Of a stretch of 64,000 nt of DNA, positions 1 to 11,700 are shown one piece after another (position 1 is the first letter of the stretch; each line of letters starts with the position of its first letter). Origin of the DNA: Jeongeupia sp. HS-3 (GTDB lineage Bacteria; Pseudomonadota; Gammaproteobacteria; Burkholderiales; Chitinibacteraceae); contig NZ_AP024094.1 in assembly GCF_015140455.1 (NCBI RefSeq), positions 310,001-374,000 on the forward strand, in the 5' to 3' direction. The position numbers and the translations under genes are program-made. The notes under the pieces were generated by a model that was not told the origin of the DNA, made no database searches, and saw only the letters and a list, made by a program, of their open reading frames with translations.

Positions 1-567
1 AAGGTTCGTCTTGACGGTGTCGATGTCGCGCAATGGCCTCGCGAGGAGTTGGGCGCGTGGATTGGGTATCTTCCGCAGGATGTTGAATTGTTCGAAGGAA
101 CCGTTGCCGAGAACATTGCCAGATTCAACCCAGTGGATAGCGACGCTGTGATCGCCGCGGCCACCATGGCCGGGGTGCACGAGCTGATCCTCCGGCTGCC
201 ATTGGGGTATGAAACGCTGTTGAACGCCGATGGGTCTCCATTGTCCGGCGGCCAGAAACAGCGCATTGGTCTCGCCCGAGCAATATATGGCGAATCATCG
301 CTGATCGTGCTTGATGAACCCAATGCCAATCTTGACGACGCAGGCGAGGGCGCATTGTTGCAGGCCTTAAAAGCGCTCAAGCATGCACGGCGAACGGTGG
401 TACTCATCTCGCATCGACCGGCCGTGCTGGGTGTGGTCGATCAGGTGCTGGTGCTGGCGGATGGGGGAATCAAAATGTTCGGCCCTCGCGACGAGGTATT
501 TAATGCATTGCGTCAGGCGAATGTCATCGCTGCGGCTGGATCGGCCGTAGCCCTGGTCAGGGAGTAA
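1..567 (+). CDS. Type I secretion ABC transporter ATPase/permease, C-terminal part
   Basis: The frame is open from base 1, so the gene begins outside the window and only the C-terminal part of the nucleotide-binding domain is present. The ABC signature [14 protein letters not shown] is followed by a Walker B stretch ending [12 protein letters not shown] and a switch histidine in VLISHRP. A Q-loop-like LPQDVELF lies near the start. The closest family I recognise is the PrtD/HlyB group of type I secretion ATPases. This is supported by the HlyD-type adaptor and TolC-type channel genes that follow on the same strand with almost no gap. It would energise one-step export of RTX proteins from cytoplasm to outside; the large RTX peroxidase downstream on the other strand is the natural client (inference). 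Confidence 0.9.
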   Translation, partial: KVRLDGVDVAQWPREELGAWIGYLPQDVELFEGTVAENIARFNPVDSDAVIAAATMAGVHELILRLPLGYETLLNADGSPLSGGQKQRIGLARAIYGESSLIVLDEPNANLDDAGEGALLQALKALKHARRTVVLISHRPAVLGVVDQVLVLADGGIKMFGPRDEVFNALRQANVIAAAGSAVALVRE

Positions 568-571
568 TGTG

Positions 572-1915
572 ATGACCAAACTCCGCGATTTCTTTCCGAA
601 ATCACGTCCCCGCGCAGACGGCGGCATTGATGTCGATGCGCGGCGACCGATGCGTCATGTGCTGTGGGTGATGCTCATTGCCTTGGGCGGTTTTTTCCTT
701 TGGGCTGCCTTTGCGCCGCTTGATGCCGGTGTGGTGTCGAATGCGACAGTGAAGGTGGTGAATGACCGCAAAAAAATCCAGCATGAACGGGGCGGGATTG
801 TTGAGGCCATTTGGGTGCGTGAAGGACAAGCGGTTCAGAAGGGGCAAGTGCTGATCCGATTGAATGCCACGCGTGCGATTGCCGAGCAGGGGGCATTAAG
901 CACCGAATATATCGTGGCCTCTACGGTTGAGGATCGCCTTGAGGCGGAGCGGGACAGGCGCGAAGAAATTCGTTTTTCTCCCGCCTTGCTGGATCGTTTT
1001 GGAAATGATGCCCACCTGAAGGATGCGATGGAATTGCAGCGGCGGTTGTTTGCCACACGCCGTATTGCCTTGAGTGGCGAAATCAATATCTTGAAAGAAA
1101 GCCTGCGGGCGGCGCAGGAGCAGCTTGGCGGATTCGAGCGCGTCAAGGCAACGCGTGAGGCGCAACTGAGGTTTATTGGCGAGGAGCTGGTTGGTGTGCG
1201 GAGTTTGGCCGATGAGGGCTATGTACCGCGCAATCGTCTTCTTGAACTGGAGCGTAATGCCGCGCAACTCAATGGCGCTCTGGCCGAAGATATCGGCAAT
1301 ACCGGCAAGGTTCGGAACCAGATTTCCGAAATCAAGCTGCGGATTTTGCAGCGGGAGCAGGATCATCAAAAAGAACTGCAGTTGCAATTGACCGACGCAC
1401 AAAGGGATGCGGCGATGCTGATGGATCGGTTGCGCGCAATTGATTACGAAGTCGCCAATGCGCAGGTGTATTCGCCTATCAATGGCATTGTTCTTGGCCT
1501 GAATGTGTCGACCCTGGGCGGGGTGATCCAGCCCGGTGCGCATCTTATGGATATCGTTCCCGAGCACGAGCCTCTGCAAGTTGATGCCATGATACCGGTG
1601 CATGCAATCGACAAGATGAAGGCGGGTTTGGCGGTGGATATCTCATTCCCGGCCTTTAACCATTCCAGTACGCCGAGTATTCCAGGCAAGGTTTTGACGG
1701 TATCGGCGGATAGCCTGATCGATGAATCCAGCAAGCTGCCGTATTACCTGGCCCAGATTGTTGTGACGGCCGAAGGAATGAAAATGCTCGGGGTCAATCA
1801 GATTCGCGCCGGGATGCCCGCAACGGTGACGATCAAGACAGGAGAACGCAGTCTGTTGAGCTATTTGCTCAAGCCCTTGCTCGAGCGCCTTGATGGCGCG
1901 TTCAAGGAGCAATGA
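572..1915 (+). CDS. HlyD-family type I secretion adaptor (membrane fusion protein)
   Basis: This periplasmic adaptor links the inner-membrane ABC transporter to the outer-membrane channel. A short cytoplasmic N-terminus is followed by one membrane segment around residues 28-50. Next come a lipoyl/barrel-sandwich half (VNDRKKIQHERGGIVEAIWV), a long helical hairpin rich in E, R and Q, and the second barrel half (YSPINGIVLGLNVSTLGGVI). The C-terminal beta domain ends in AGMPATVTIKTGERSLLSYL, typical of PrtE/HlyD proteins. ATG at 572 is preferred over GTG at 569 because GGAG at 561-564 is then 7 nt upstream. The gene starts just after the ATPase stop and ends directly against the TolC gene, so the three are one operon. 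Confidence 0.93.
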   Translation: MTKLRDFFPKSRPRADGGIDVDARRPMRHVLWVMLIALGGFFLWAAFAPLDAGVVSNATVKVVNDRKKIQHERGGIVEAIWVREGQAVQKGQVLIRLNATRAIAEQGALSTEYIVASTVEDRLEAERDRREEIRFSPALLDRFGNDAHLKDAMELQRRLFATRRIALSGEINILKESLRAAQEQLGGFERVKATREAQLRFIGEELVGVRSLADEGYVPRNRLLELERNAAQLNGALAEDIGNTGKVRNQISEIKLRILQREQDHQKELQLQLTDAQRDAAMLMDRLRAIDYEVANAQVYSPINGIVLGLNVSTLGGVIQPGAHLMDIVPEHEPLQVDAMIPVHAIDKMKAGLAVDISFPAFNHSSTPSIPGKVLTVSADSLIDESSKLPYYLAQIVVTAEGMKMLGVNQIRAGMPATVTIKTGERSLLSYLLKPLLERLDGAFKEQ

Positions 1916-3259
1916 ATGCGCGCCGCCAAGCTGATTCTGGCCATGGTATGTACGGTGCCGCTTGCGCAGGCGATGGATCTGAAAGAGGCCTGGCAGCAAC
2001 TGAAATCACAGGGGCCCGTCTATCAGGCTGCGATGTACGAGCGCGAAGCGGGGGTACTCAATCGCCAGCTGGGACTGGCTGGATTGCTGCCGCAGATCAG
2101 TGTAACCGCCTACAAAAACCGTGTTGATGGCCACAGTGATCAGCCCGATGTGCTAGGACGAACGCGGGAAAACAAGCTGGATTACGATGCCCAGGGGGCG
2201 GTTGCCCAGCTGCGGCAACCGTTGTTCAACTGGCAAAAATACGCCGAGTACCGCCAGGGCGAACAGCGCGCGCAATACAGCGAGGCGGTGTTCGATGCCC
2301 GTGCACAGGATTTGGCCATTCGGCTGGCTAACCGCTATTTCGATGTGCTCTTGGCAAGGGAAAGCGTCAGTCTGGCCGAAGCCAAGGCCCGTGCGTTCGA
2401 GGTGCAGCGCAGCGCGGCGATGCGGCGACATGCACTTGGCGATGGTACGGTGACCGATGTCGACGAGGCGACGGCCCGCCGCGACTTGGCACAGGCCGAG
2501 TACATTGAGGCGCAGGATAAATTGCTGATCGCGCGGCGCCTGCTGCAGGAAATGCTTGGTGAGAGTCTGACGTCGGTCGCTTCGCTGAATCCTGACCGTT
2601 TTGAGACACCGCAGATCGAGCCCCGTACCTTGCCGGACTGGATGGCGTTGGCTGAAACCGAAAATCCGTGGATACGTGCCCGTCGGCGTGCGCTTGCCGT
2701 CGCGGATGAGGAGGTCAGCCGCAGTACGGGTGGCCATTTGCCGACACTGGATCTGGTTCTCAGTTACAACGCCGGGGATAGCGAAACCATTTCAACGCTG
2801 GATCAGCGCAACCGCTATGGACTGATTGGGGTGCAACTGAGCATCCCGGTCTTCTCGGGCGGTGCGATCAGCGCGCAGGTTCGGCAAGCACAGGCGAATC
2901 GTGCCAAGACACAGGCCGAGCTTCATGCCGCACGGGAGGAGGTCATTTCGGATACCACGCGCGAATTTCGCGGTGTGCAAAGCGGTGAAGCGCGTATCCG
3001 GGCGCTGGAAACCGCCATCATTTCATCCGAACGCGCACTGCACTCGACGCGCAAAGGATTCATGGCGGGAACCAGTACCAATGTCGATATCCTCAACGCC
3101 GAGGAGAAAGTATTCGTTGCCCGGCGTGATCTCGTTGACGCCAAGCTGCGTTATCTGATGGCGCGGCTACGCTTGGCCGCAGCCGCTGGTGCGCTTGGCG
3201 ACGATGATCTGGGATGGGCGAACGGCTACCTGACCGGAACGTTGGCGCTGGGGCCTTGA
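1916..3259 (+). CDS. TolC-family outer-membrane channel of the type I secretion system
   Basis: 447 residues with a signal peptide (MRAAKLILAMVCTVPLAQA). The body is the duplicated helical outer-membrane factor fold: alpha-rich stretches (VFDARAQDLAIRLANRYFDVLLARESVSLAEAKA) recur in the second half (RALHSTRKGFMAGTSTNVDILNAEEKVF). It provides the outer-membrane exit duct. The start codon follows the adaptor stop directly, so it is the third gene of the secretion operon. The operon ends 6 bp before the convergent SCO1-like gene. Length and motifs fit the PrtF/TolC type used with RTX exporters. Confidence 0.92.
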   Translation: MRAAKLILAMVCTVPLAQAMDLKEAWQQLKSQGPVYQAAMYEREAGVLNRQLGLAGLLPQISVTAYKNRVDGHSDQPDVLGRTRENKLDYDAQGAVAQLRQPLFNWQKYAEYRQGEQRAQYSEAVFDARAQDLAIRLANRYFDVLLARESVSLAEAKARAFEVQRSAAMRRHALGDGTVTDVDEATARRDLAQAEYIEAQDKLLIARRLLQEMLGESLTSVASLNPDRFETPQIEPRTLPDWMALAETENPWIRARRRALAVADEEVSRSTGGHLPTLDLVLSYNAGDSETISTLDQRNRYGLIGVQLSIPVFSGGAISAQVRQAQANRAKTQAELHAAREEVISDTTREFRGVQSGEARIRALETAIISSERALHSTRKGFMAGTSTNVDILNAEEKVFVARRDLVDAKLRYLMARLRLAAAAGALGDDDLGWANGYLTGTLALGP

Positions 3260-3265
3260 TCACGT

Positions 3266-3883
3266 TCAGATCCGGTAAATACGGTTGGGGTGGGTGATGG
3301 TCGGGTCGACATGATCAATGGTGTGCAGGATCTGCTCGGGTGCTGCCAGGCCAGGAATCATGGTCCAGCGCGAGGTGGCATCGTTGCCAATGCGGAGCAT
3401 GCCGGTATGGCTGGACACAATGCGGTCGATCTGCGGATCGGGGTCGAAAAAGCCCAACCGGTAACGCAGCTTGCGTAGTTCATCCGGGGAGCCGGTCAGC
3501 AGCAACCAGCCTGGCCCCAGCCGATTGCTTTGGGCATAGGCACGCAGCGTATCCGGGGTGTCAAGTTCGGGCTGCAGGGTGATCGAATACAGGAAGACGC
3601 TGCTGCCGACGCGCTCGCCGAGCTGGCGATGGACTTGGCGAAGATTGAACGTGGTCGCCGGACAGATGCCGCCGCACGATGCGTAGATCATGTTGATGAC
3701 GACAAGTTTCCCGCGGATCAGATCATCGTAGAAGCGCACCGCACGCCCATCGTGGGTCTGGAGTGGCGTATTGGGAAACGGCGTCGCAACGTTTTTGCCT
3801 TGCGAGCGGCCGAGCCAGCCGCCCGCCATGAAGGCCAGTGCGCCGAGACTGGCACCGGCAGTGAGCATTCTACGCGTCAGCAT
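3266..3883 (-). CDS. SCO1/SenC-family copper chaperone
   Basis: A thioredoxin-fold protein of 205 residues. It has the SCO copper motif CxxxC in ASCGGICPAT and the downstream copper histidine in VSSHTGM. SCO proteins deliver copper or act as thiol-disulphide reductants for cuproenzymes outside the cytoplasm. The N-terminus (MLTRRMLTAGASLGALAFMAGG) is a twin-arginine-like signal or anchor. ATG at 3883 has AAGGA 9 nt upstream. It lies 24 bp downstream of the multicopper oxidase stop on the same strand, so it probably serves that oxidase rather than cytochrome oxidase (inference). It converges on the secretion operon. Confidence 0.92.
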   Translation of the reverse strand: MLTRRMLTAGASLGALAFMAGGWLGRSQGKNVATPFPNTPLQTHDGRAVRFYDDLIRGKLVVINMIYASCGGICPATTFNLRQVHRQLGERVGSSVFLYSITLQPELDTPDTLRAYAQSNRLGPGWLLLTGSPDELRKLRYRLGFFDPDPQIDRIVSSHTGMLRIGNDATSRWTMIPGLAAPEQILHTIDHVDPTITHPNRIYRI

Positions 3884-3907
3884 AATGGTTCATCCTTACG
3901 TTAGACC

Positions 3908-5695
3908 TTAGTCCTCGATATCCCAACGCAGCATCATGGCGTGGTCCTCGTGGATCAGGTTGTGGCAGTGCATCACGTACTTGCCGGTGAAATCACGAAA
4001 GCGCAGGAAAATCCGGATCGTCATGTTCGGTTCGAGTACGAACACATCCTTGCGGCCGCGTTCATGCGGTGGGATGGGAATCTCGACGCCTTCGATGCTC
4101 TTCTTGAGAATTCGCCCCTCTTCGAAATGGATGTGAATCGGATGTGCCCAGCCACCGCTGTCGTTAACCAGCTCCCAGATCTCGGCGCTACCCCGTTTGA
4201 TCTTGATGCGTGGTGCACGCAGGTCTACCACCTTGTCGTTGATGACCCACATGCCGTTCTTGCGTTCGAACTCCCAGCGCCTGACTTTGGCGCTGGCGAT
4301 TTCGGCGGCGCTGATCGGGGGCAACTGCCGTAGCGTTGACGGGATGACGCTTGCATCCGGCTGCGATGGGTAGCGGTCGACGATGAGCTTAAGAACCCGC
4401 ACGCCCGGTGCGCGTACATCTTTGGCCTTACGGGTTTCCTCCTGCCGCAGCCGGTTGACGATATAAAGCTCGGTACCGATGGGGTAGGCGGAAAAGTCGA
4501 TCACGATATCGGCCCGCTCGGCGACGCCAAGACGTACCTTGGTCTGATGCCAGAGCGGTTCGGGCAGCAGGTTGCCGTCGTTGGCAAGGTAGGTGAATGT
4601 CTGGGCGACATCGTTGCGGTTGACGAGGTAGAACTCATAGAAACGGCTGGGGCCACTGTTGAGCAAGCGGAAGCGGTATTTGCGCGCGGCGACGCGCAGA
4701 ACCGGTTCGATTTTGCCGTTGACGACGACCTTGTCACCCAGAATGCCGTCCGGGTTGAGCTGGTCATAAAGCAGCTTGCCCTGCTGGTCGAAGCGCCGAT
4801 CCATGAAATTGAGCGGGTAGTCGTAGGGGCCGCTGGGCAGGCGCAGTGCCCGGGGATTGGGGTCGCGCTCGTTGCCGGAGTCGAGCTCGTCATACAGCAG
4901 GTAGAAGCCGGAAAGGCCGCGATAGACGTTGGGACCGGTGAAATCGAGCGTGTGGTCGTGATAGAACAAGGTACCCAGCGCCTCGCGCACGTCGCCATAT
5001 CCGTTCTGAAACTGGTCATAGCCGGCGAGGATGTTCGGATAGAAGTGATCCTTGAAGCTCCCGGGGCTGGTCAGGCCGGGGCCGGCCTTGCTGGCGCTGA
5101 AGTAGTCGCCGGGAAAACCGTCGCTTTCCGACGCGCAGTGCAGATTATGCAAATGGGTGGAAATTTCCGGCGAGCCAAAGCCGACGTGGTTGCGTGGCAG
5201 CTCGTTACGGAAGCGACACAAGATCGGCTTGCCATAGTGGGCTGTGATGACCGGCGAGAAGATGGCCGGATTGCTGTTGGCGCCCTCGTAAACCCAGACC
5301 GGCTGGGCGGGGAGCGACGGATTGAACACCCAGCGCGGGCGTTCAACGGCGCGAAGTTCATACAGTTCGAGCTGGGCCGCACTGAGTTCGGCCCAGCGTT
5401 GATGCGGCAGGCGTCCGGCCTCGCCGAAGGCGGTATTCGCCTGCATGGTCGGGACGGGATGGAGGGTGGAAACATGAGGAACCGGGGTGATTTCCCGCGG
5501 CAGTTCTTCTCGCCATGGCAGTGTTGCCGGGCTGGGTGGCAGCGAGGGCGACGTTGACACATCATCATCGTCACCGGCCTGTCCTTGTCGGATCAGCAGC
5601 GCCGGTGCGGCCACCGACCCCAGTTTGAGAAAGCTCCGGCGGGACAGCGCCCACCGCTCTGGGCGCGTGCCCGTGTTCTGTTTTCTGTGCCACAT
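3908..5695 (-). CDS. Tat-exported multicopper oxidase, CotA/bilirubin-oxidase type
   Basis: A three-cupredoxin-domain multicopper oxidase. The signal LSRRSFLKLGSVAAPALLI is a Tat signal. All copper motifs are visible: STHLHNLH and FYHDHT (type 2/3), HPIHIHFEE (type 1 and 2/3) and the C-terminal HCHNLIHEDHAMML, with the type 1 Cys, His and axial Met spaced as in CotA and bilirubin oxidases. Such enzymes oxidise phenolics, bilirubin, Mn(II) or other metals while reducing O2 to water in the periplasm or beyond. ATG at 5695 is chosen over GTG at 5701 because a G-rich GGGGGTGG sits just before it. The gene lies between the SCO chaperone and the RTX peroxidase, 93 bp after the peroxidase stop. The substrate is unknown. 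Confidence 0.92.
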   Translation of the reverse strand: MWHRKQNTGTRPERWALSRRSFLKLGSVAAPALLIRQGQAGDDDDVSTSPSLPPSPATLPWREELPREITPVPHVSTLHPVPTMQANTAFGEAGRLPHQRWAELSAAQLELYELRAVERPRWVFNPSLPAQPVWVYEGANSNPAIFSPVITAHYGKPILCRFRNELPRNHVGFGSPEISTHLHNLHCASESDGFPGDYFSASKAGPGLTSPGSFKDHFYPNILAGYDQFQNGYGDVREALGTLFYHDHTLDFTGPNVYRGLSGFYLLYDELDSGNERDPNPRALRLPSGPYDYPLNFMDRRFDQQGKLLYDQLNPDGILGDKVVVNGKIEPVLRVAARKYRFRLLNSGPSRFYEFYLVNRNDVAQTFTYLANDGNLLPEPLWHQTKVRLGVAERADIVIDFSAYPIGTELYIVNRLRQEETRKAKDVRAPGVRVLKLIVDRYPSQPDASVIPSTLRQLPPISAAEIASAKVRRWEFERKNGMWVINDKVVDLRAPRIKIKRGSAEIWELVNDSGGWAHPIHIHFEEGRILKKSIEGVEIPIPPHERGRKDVFVLEPNMTIRIFLRFRDFTGKYVMHCHNLIHEDHAMMLRWDIED

Positions 5696-5788
5696 ATCCA
5701 CCCCCGATCATGAATCGGCCATCGCATTTGCGGAATGATCCTGTTCCGGCGTGGTACGGGTTGATTGCCGCACCACGCCGGGTCGGGC

Positions 5789-8700
5789 TTAGCCCGCTAG
5801 GATGAAGTCGCTCTGCGTGATTGCATTGGTGCCCGTGCCATTGACGCCAACCAGCACGATCGTGTCGGCGCCGATCGTGACGCGCGTGTCATTACCGAGA
5901 TCTTCGATCTGCACGCGGTTGGTAAAGTCGGCGGTGCTGATCCCGAGCGAGGAGATATCGAGCAGCTCCTGGCCGCCACTGACATTGGCATCGAAGTTGT
6001 TGATCCTGTCCTGTCCAAAGCTGGGTGCCGAGAACACGAAGGTGTCGTTACCGCCGCCAAAGAGCCCGAACACGCCCGCTCCGCCGGTCATGACATCGTT
6101 ACCGCCGCCGCCTTCGATGATGTCGTCGCCGTCGCCTCCGTTGATGTTGTCGGCCGCAGCACCGCCGGTGATGCGGTTGGCCCCGGCATTGCCGCTCAGC
6201 GTTGCGCCATTGCTGCCGATGTGCACCAGCGTTTCGACGTTGTTGGCGAGGGTGTAGGTGCCCAGGGTTGACATGACCGTATCAATCCCGCCGTTGGCGG
6301 TTTCGGTGATCACGTCGCCGGCGACATCGACATAGTAGGTGTCGTTGCCGGCACCGCCGATCATGGTGTCGGCACCTGCACCGCCATTGAGCACGTCGTT
6401 GCCGCTACCGCCGCTCAAGCGGTTGGCGAGCGCGTTGCCGGTGCCGGTGAAATTACCCGTGCCGGTATAGCTCAGCTGCTCGACATTGTTGCCGAGCGTG
6501 TAGCTGCTCAGTGACGTCTGAACCAGGTCATTCCCGTCGCCGGCACTGGCGCCTTCGGTCACGCTATCCGCGGCATCATCGACCACATAGCTGTCGTTGC
6601 CGGCACCGCCAGCCATGGTGTCGGCACCCGCGCCGCCGTTGAGGGTGTCGGCACCGGCTTCTCCGAGCAGCTGGTCGTTGCCGTTGCCGCCGTTGAGCGC
6701 GTCGCTGCCGGTACCACCGCTGAGCATGTCGTCGCCATCCAGCCCGTTGAGGGTGTCGTTGCCGGCCATGCCGAGGATGATGTCGGCACCGGCGGTGCCG
6801 TTGAGCGTGTTGTTTGCGCCGGTGCCGGTGATCTGGTCACCGACCACGGCCGTTGCCACCGAGGTCAGCACTTCTTGAGTGCCGCGCTGGTCGGTGTAGC
6901 GGACGACAACCCGCAGCTGCTGGCCGACCTGTGCCTGGCCTGGCGTGAACGACGCCCCGGTCGCGCCGGCAATGTCGGTGAAGCCGCCGCTGCCGCCCAG
7001 CTGCCACTGATAGCTGAAGGTGACGCCCGCCATGCCATCGGCGTCGGCAATATCGCTTGTCGATACGCTCAAGACCTGCCCTTCGGTGGGGGTGGCATCG
7101 CTCAGCGCTAGCACGCCGGTCGGCGCATCGTTGACGTTGGCCACTGCCGTGGTCGCAGCCGAGATGATCTCTTCGGCCTGGCCACGATCATCGGTGTAGC
7201 GGACGATCACGCGCAGTTGCTGGCCGACGTGCGCATCGCCGGGGGCAAAGCTGGCCGTGGTGGCACCGGGGATATCGCTGAAGCTGTCACCGTTGCCGAC
7301 TTGCCACTGGAAGGCGAGGGTCGCATTGCTCATGCCGTCGGCATCGACAATGGCACTGGTATCGATCGTCAGCAGCTCGTCCTCGCTCGGCGACGGGTTG
7401 CTGATGGCCGGCAGGCCGGTGGGCAGATCGTTGATATTGCTGACCGGCGCGGTGATATCCGACGTCAGCCGCTCGGTATTGCCCTGATTGTCGATGAACG
7501 ACGCCACCACCCGCAGCGCCTGGCCGACCTCGGCATCGCCGGGCTGGAAGGTCGGGCCGGTGGCGGCTTCACGCCAGCTGCCATCGGCGTTTTGTGCCTC
7601 CCAGATGAAGGTGACGTTGGCCGGGTTGATACCGTCCGGGTCGACGATGTTGCCGAGCGATGCCGTCAGTACCTGATCCTCGGCCGGTGTGGTGGCGTCG
7701 ATCACCGGCTGGCCGCTGGCCGCGCGGCTCTGGTTGATCGGGGCGGTCTGTGCGGAAACGACGCGCTCGGGGGCGCCCTGACCGTCGATGAACGAGGCGA
7801 TCACGCGCAGCGGCTGCCCCAGCAGCGGGATCTGCAGGTTCTGGCCACCGACCGTGGCACCCGGGGTGAAGTTGGGGCCGGAGCCTATGGTGGCCCAGAC
7901 GCCTTCGTCGGTGAACACCTGCCATTCATACCGCAGCGAGCCGGCGACAATGCCGTCCGCATCGGTAACGCCGCTGAAATTTGCCGTCAGCGTTTGCCCC
8001 ATGGACGGACTGGTATCGCTGAGGGTGATTTCGCCATCCGGCAGGGCATTGTCGCCGGCGACGCGCACGGTTTGATCGGCGAACTGCAGCCTTTCGATAT
8101 TCTGCAAGGTGTCGACGCCGTCGAGCAGCGTGCCGCCGGTGTGCGCGACGGTCATCGTGCCATCGTCGTTCCGGGTGATGGTGTAGTTGTCCATCACTTC
8201 GGAAAACACCGCGGTATCGACCTCGCGCGCCGCGTTATCGGTACCGAGTATCTCGCGGATGATGTGCAACTGTTCCGGCTTGATCCTGCCGGCCAGGATC
8301 TCCTGCTGCAGCTCGCCCTTGAGCCAGTCATACGAGGCGATGTCCACTGCCGGATTGGCCGGGTCGCGCACGCCGATGCGTACATTCAGCCAGGCGTCGC
8401 CATCGATGAAGTCGTCGGCGCCACGGCCTTCGATCCGGTCGCTGCCGGCGCCACCGAGGAGTACATTGCCGGCGGCGTAGGCGAGGCTGTCCGGGCGCGC
8501 ATCTGTCGCGGCGGGCGCCAGCCCGAGCAATTGCCGCAGCCCGGCAATCCGGTCTATGCCTTCCTGCGTGAGTACATGGGTGTCGAGCGTGAGCTCGGGA
8601 ACCGTTTGCACAATCGAACGATCGTCGCCGATCAGGGTGTCGTTGTACTTCCAGCCCGACAAGCCCTCGACCTGGTCGAAACGGTTGCGCAGGATGTCGG

Positions 8701-11700
8701 CCTGTTCGGTGGCGAAGATCGGCACTTCAAGATCGGCAAAGGCGTCGCGCTCCATCCCTTTGTGTATGACCCAGTCGAAGCCGAACATCCCTTCGTTGCG
8801 ATGGATGCCCAGCCCCTGAACCATGATGTCGTCGCCGGATTCGGCGTCGTAATCACTGTCATTGCCGCCGCCAAACAGGACGTCGTGGCCGATGACCGGG
8901 CTGTTGAAAAACAACTCGGAGTTCTCGCCTGCCAGCGTATCGAAACCATCACCGCCTTCGATCCAGTCATCGCCCTCGTTGCCGTGCATGAGGCTGGCCC
9001 CGGAGCTGCCCAAGATGAAGTCGTTGCCCTCGCCGGCAAAGATTTCCTTGCTGTCCGAGCCGCCGACGATGAAGTCGTTGCCATCGTTGCCGAACAGCAG
9101 GTCCAGGCCGTTGCCGCCGTGGATGATGTCGTTGCCTGCACCGCCCTTGATGACGTCCGCTTCGCCGACGTCGACGCCACGATCGGTCAGATAATCATCG
9201 CCGGCGCCGCCGAACAGGTGATCGACGCCGTAACCGCCCTCGATGCGATCGTTGCCGCCGTCGCCCCAGACGGTATCGTCGCCATCGCCGGAGATCAGCC
9301 GGTCATCTTCCTCGGTGCCGCCCAGAACAATGTGGCTGCCGCCGTGGTATTCCAGCACGTCCAGATCACCATCACCGTCCAGATCCTTGCGCACGACCAG
9401 CGGGCTGAGTGCTTCAAGGATGGGATCGCTGCCGGTTGGATCCGCGCCGATCTGCAGGCTTTGATCCATCTCGAGGATGTGCTCGACGGCCTGGAACAGC
9501 GAGCCGGGCAGGTGGGACGAACCCGGCCGGCCGAGGTCGGTATTGGCCATCACCAGTTCGGCGAACGAGTTGCCTTCCAGCTCGTTCAGCAGATTCATGC
9601 CCTGGGTGCGGCTGAGGTAGTAGAAGCGGTCGCCGGCCTGGAGTTTCTCCATCTGCGCTTCGAAAACGAAGGTGAAGGTCGAACCGAGCATGCCGCCGAA
9701 AGGCATTTTTTCCTCGGCCAGACCGCCGATCCACAGGTCGATGTTGTTGAGCCCGGTCTCGGTGTTGCTCCACCGGTCACCAGTACCGTTGAGGTACTCG
9801 ACGCGGTCGGCCGGTGCGCCGGCCCCGCCCGTGACCAGCAGCGTTGCCGCCGCGCGCTTTGCATCCAGCGTGTCCGCACCGGTAATGCTCTCGTGGGTGC
9901 CGTAAGCGGCGATGAAGTTGATGACCGACGCCGGGTTCTTGATGTGCTGGGCAAAATCGACCCAGCTTGTGTACGGCCTGAGCTGGGTGTCGCCGGTCAT
10001 TTCATAGAACTGTGCCCGGGCATGGTTCAGCGAGGGAACGCCGGTCTCGCGGGCCCGGGCGATGTTCAGTGCGGCCAGATCCAGTGGCAGGCCGACCAGA
10101 TTGTTGCGCAGGGCTTCGGTGACGAATTCATCGATTTCATTGCCAACCTGCCGGGTCATGCCGCGGATGATCGCGCCGGCAGCCTCGTCGGCGCTGACGG
10201 TTCCGTTCCGGTCGAACTCGATCGGGTTGAGGAAGCCCTGAATCAGGTCGATGCTGGTGTCGTTCATCTCGCTGTCGAGGCGCGCAATCGTTTCGGTGAG
10301 CATCGAGTGGCCGAAGCGGTACACCACATGGGCGAACTCGGCAACGATGGCCGGGTTGATGTCGACGCTGTTGGTGAAGACGAAAAGGTCGACGTTGGGG
10401 GCGACGGTACGGGCGAACTCCTCGAACACGAGATGCTGATACTGCATCTCATTGGCGAAGCGTGCCGCCTGGAACAAGCGCTCGCCATCCCATTCCAGCG
10501 CGGCTATGGCGGCCGGATCGGTCGGAATCGCATCGACATCGGTACGCAGCCAGCTGTTGAGGAAAGCCAGGTCGCCCGATTGCAGAATGATCCCCTGGTT
10601 CTGCTCGACCAGCCGATTGTGCTCGGAGTGGAAAACATGATGAACCGTGGTCAGGCCGATGTTTTCGTTGCCGCGGCCGTCGCCGGTGATGAAATGGCGG
10701 TCGAGCAGCTCGTTGTCGTACTTGCCGGCGGTCGAGGTGCCATCGCCGTTGGACATCCCCGTTTCGGTGTCGTTGTCCGCATTGAGAACACGCTGGCCGT
10801 TGATCGTGGTGAACTTCGGCGCCGCCGCATGGGCGATATCGTCGAGGAACGCATGTCCGGTGCGCAGGGCCATTGCGGTCGAAACGGGCAGATCCGGATT
10901 CCCTTCGACCAGGACGATGTTGCCCTCGGCATTGACGACGAACATTTGTGCATAGCCGTTGGGGCCGCGGATGAACATGCCGTATTCATCGGTGAGCAGC
11001 TGCGGCACGTTGGTCACATCGGCGTCGGTCAGATCGATGCCAAGCAGCGTGCGACCCTGCTCCTTCACATCGGCCCAGGTGGCCAGACCGCCGTTGCTGC
11101 CGTCCAGCAGCAGACCGGTCGCAACGGGCTTGCCGTCATCGAGTGCGTATTCGCGCAAAAAAACCTGATGCGAGGCGCTTGAGGTGTAGGTCTGGTTCTG
11201 GTCGATAAAGGGCGTGGTCTGGTTGACGTGTTCGCGCACATCGTCGTCGGTGCCGAGCACACCATCCGCGCCGGGCTGGTTGGTGGCCCGTGTCAGCATC
11301 ATGAAGTTGGGTGCGCCTTCGACATACAGGGGGTCGTCCGGCAACAGCGGAATCATCACTACGCCGCTGCCACCCTTGTTGACCAGATCCAGCCCATGGT
11401 CGAAGAACTGGCCGAACAGCGTCATCCAGCCATTGAACGGCGCGCTCAGCCCTTCGTCGGCGGCGACGTTTTCGATCAGCAAGCTGCCGTTGAGGTCGAA
11501 GGCCGGGTTGTCGCCGGCAGCGCCGACCGCGGCGGGATTGCTTGCGGTCTGGTCGGAAATCAGGTTGCTGATCGTACGTGGTTCGCTGTCTCTGACCACG
11601 CCGGTGGTGACAAAGTATTCGGCGCGGAATTCCGGGTCGAGCAGGCGCAGCATGATCTGATCGGCCGAGCCGTAATGGGCTTGCCCAGGCATCAGGTTGT

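Noticed and set aside
6050-9322. Possible CRISPR array because of dense short repeats
   Set aside because: The repeats are in-frame RTX codons of the peroxidase, with no uniform spacers and no cas genes.
7217-11182. A 1321-codon open frame antisense to the RTX peroxidase
   Set aside because: It mirrors the GC-rich codon pattern of the peroxidase repeats, gives no recognisable domain and contradicts the clear peroxidase motifs on the other strand.
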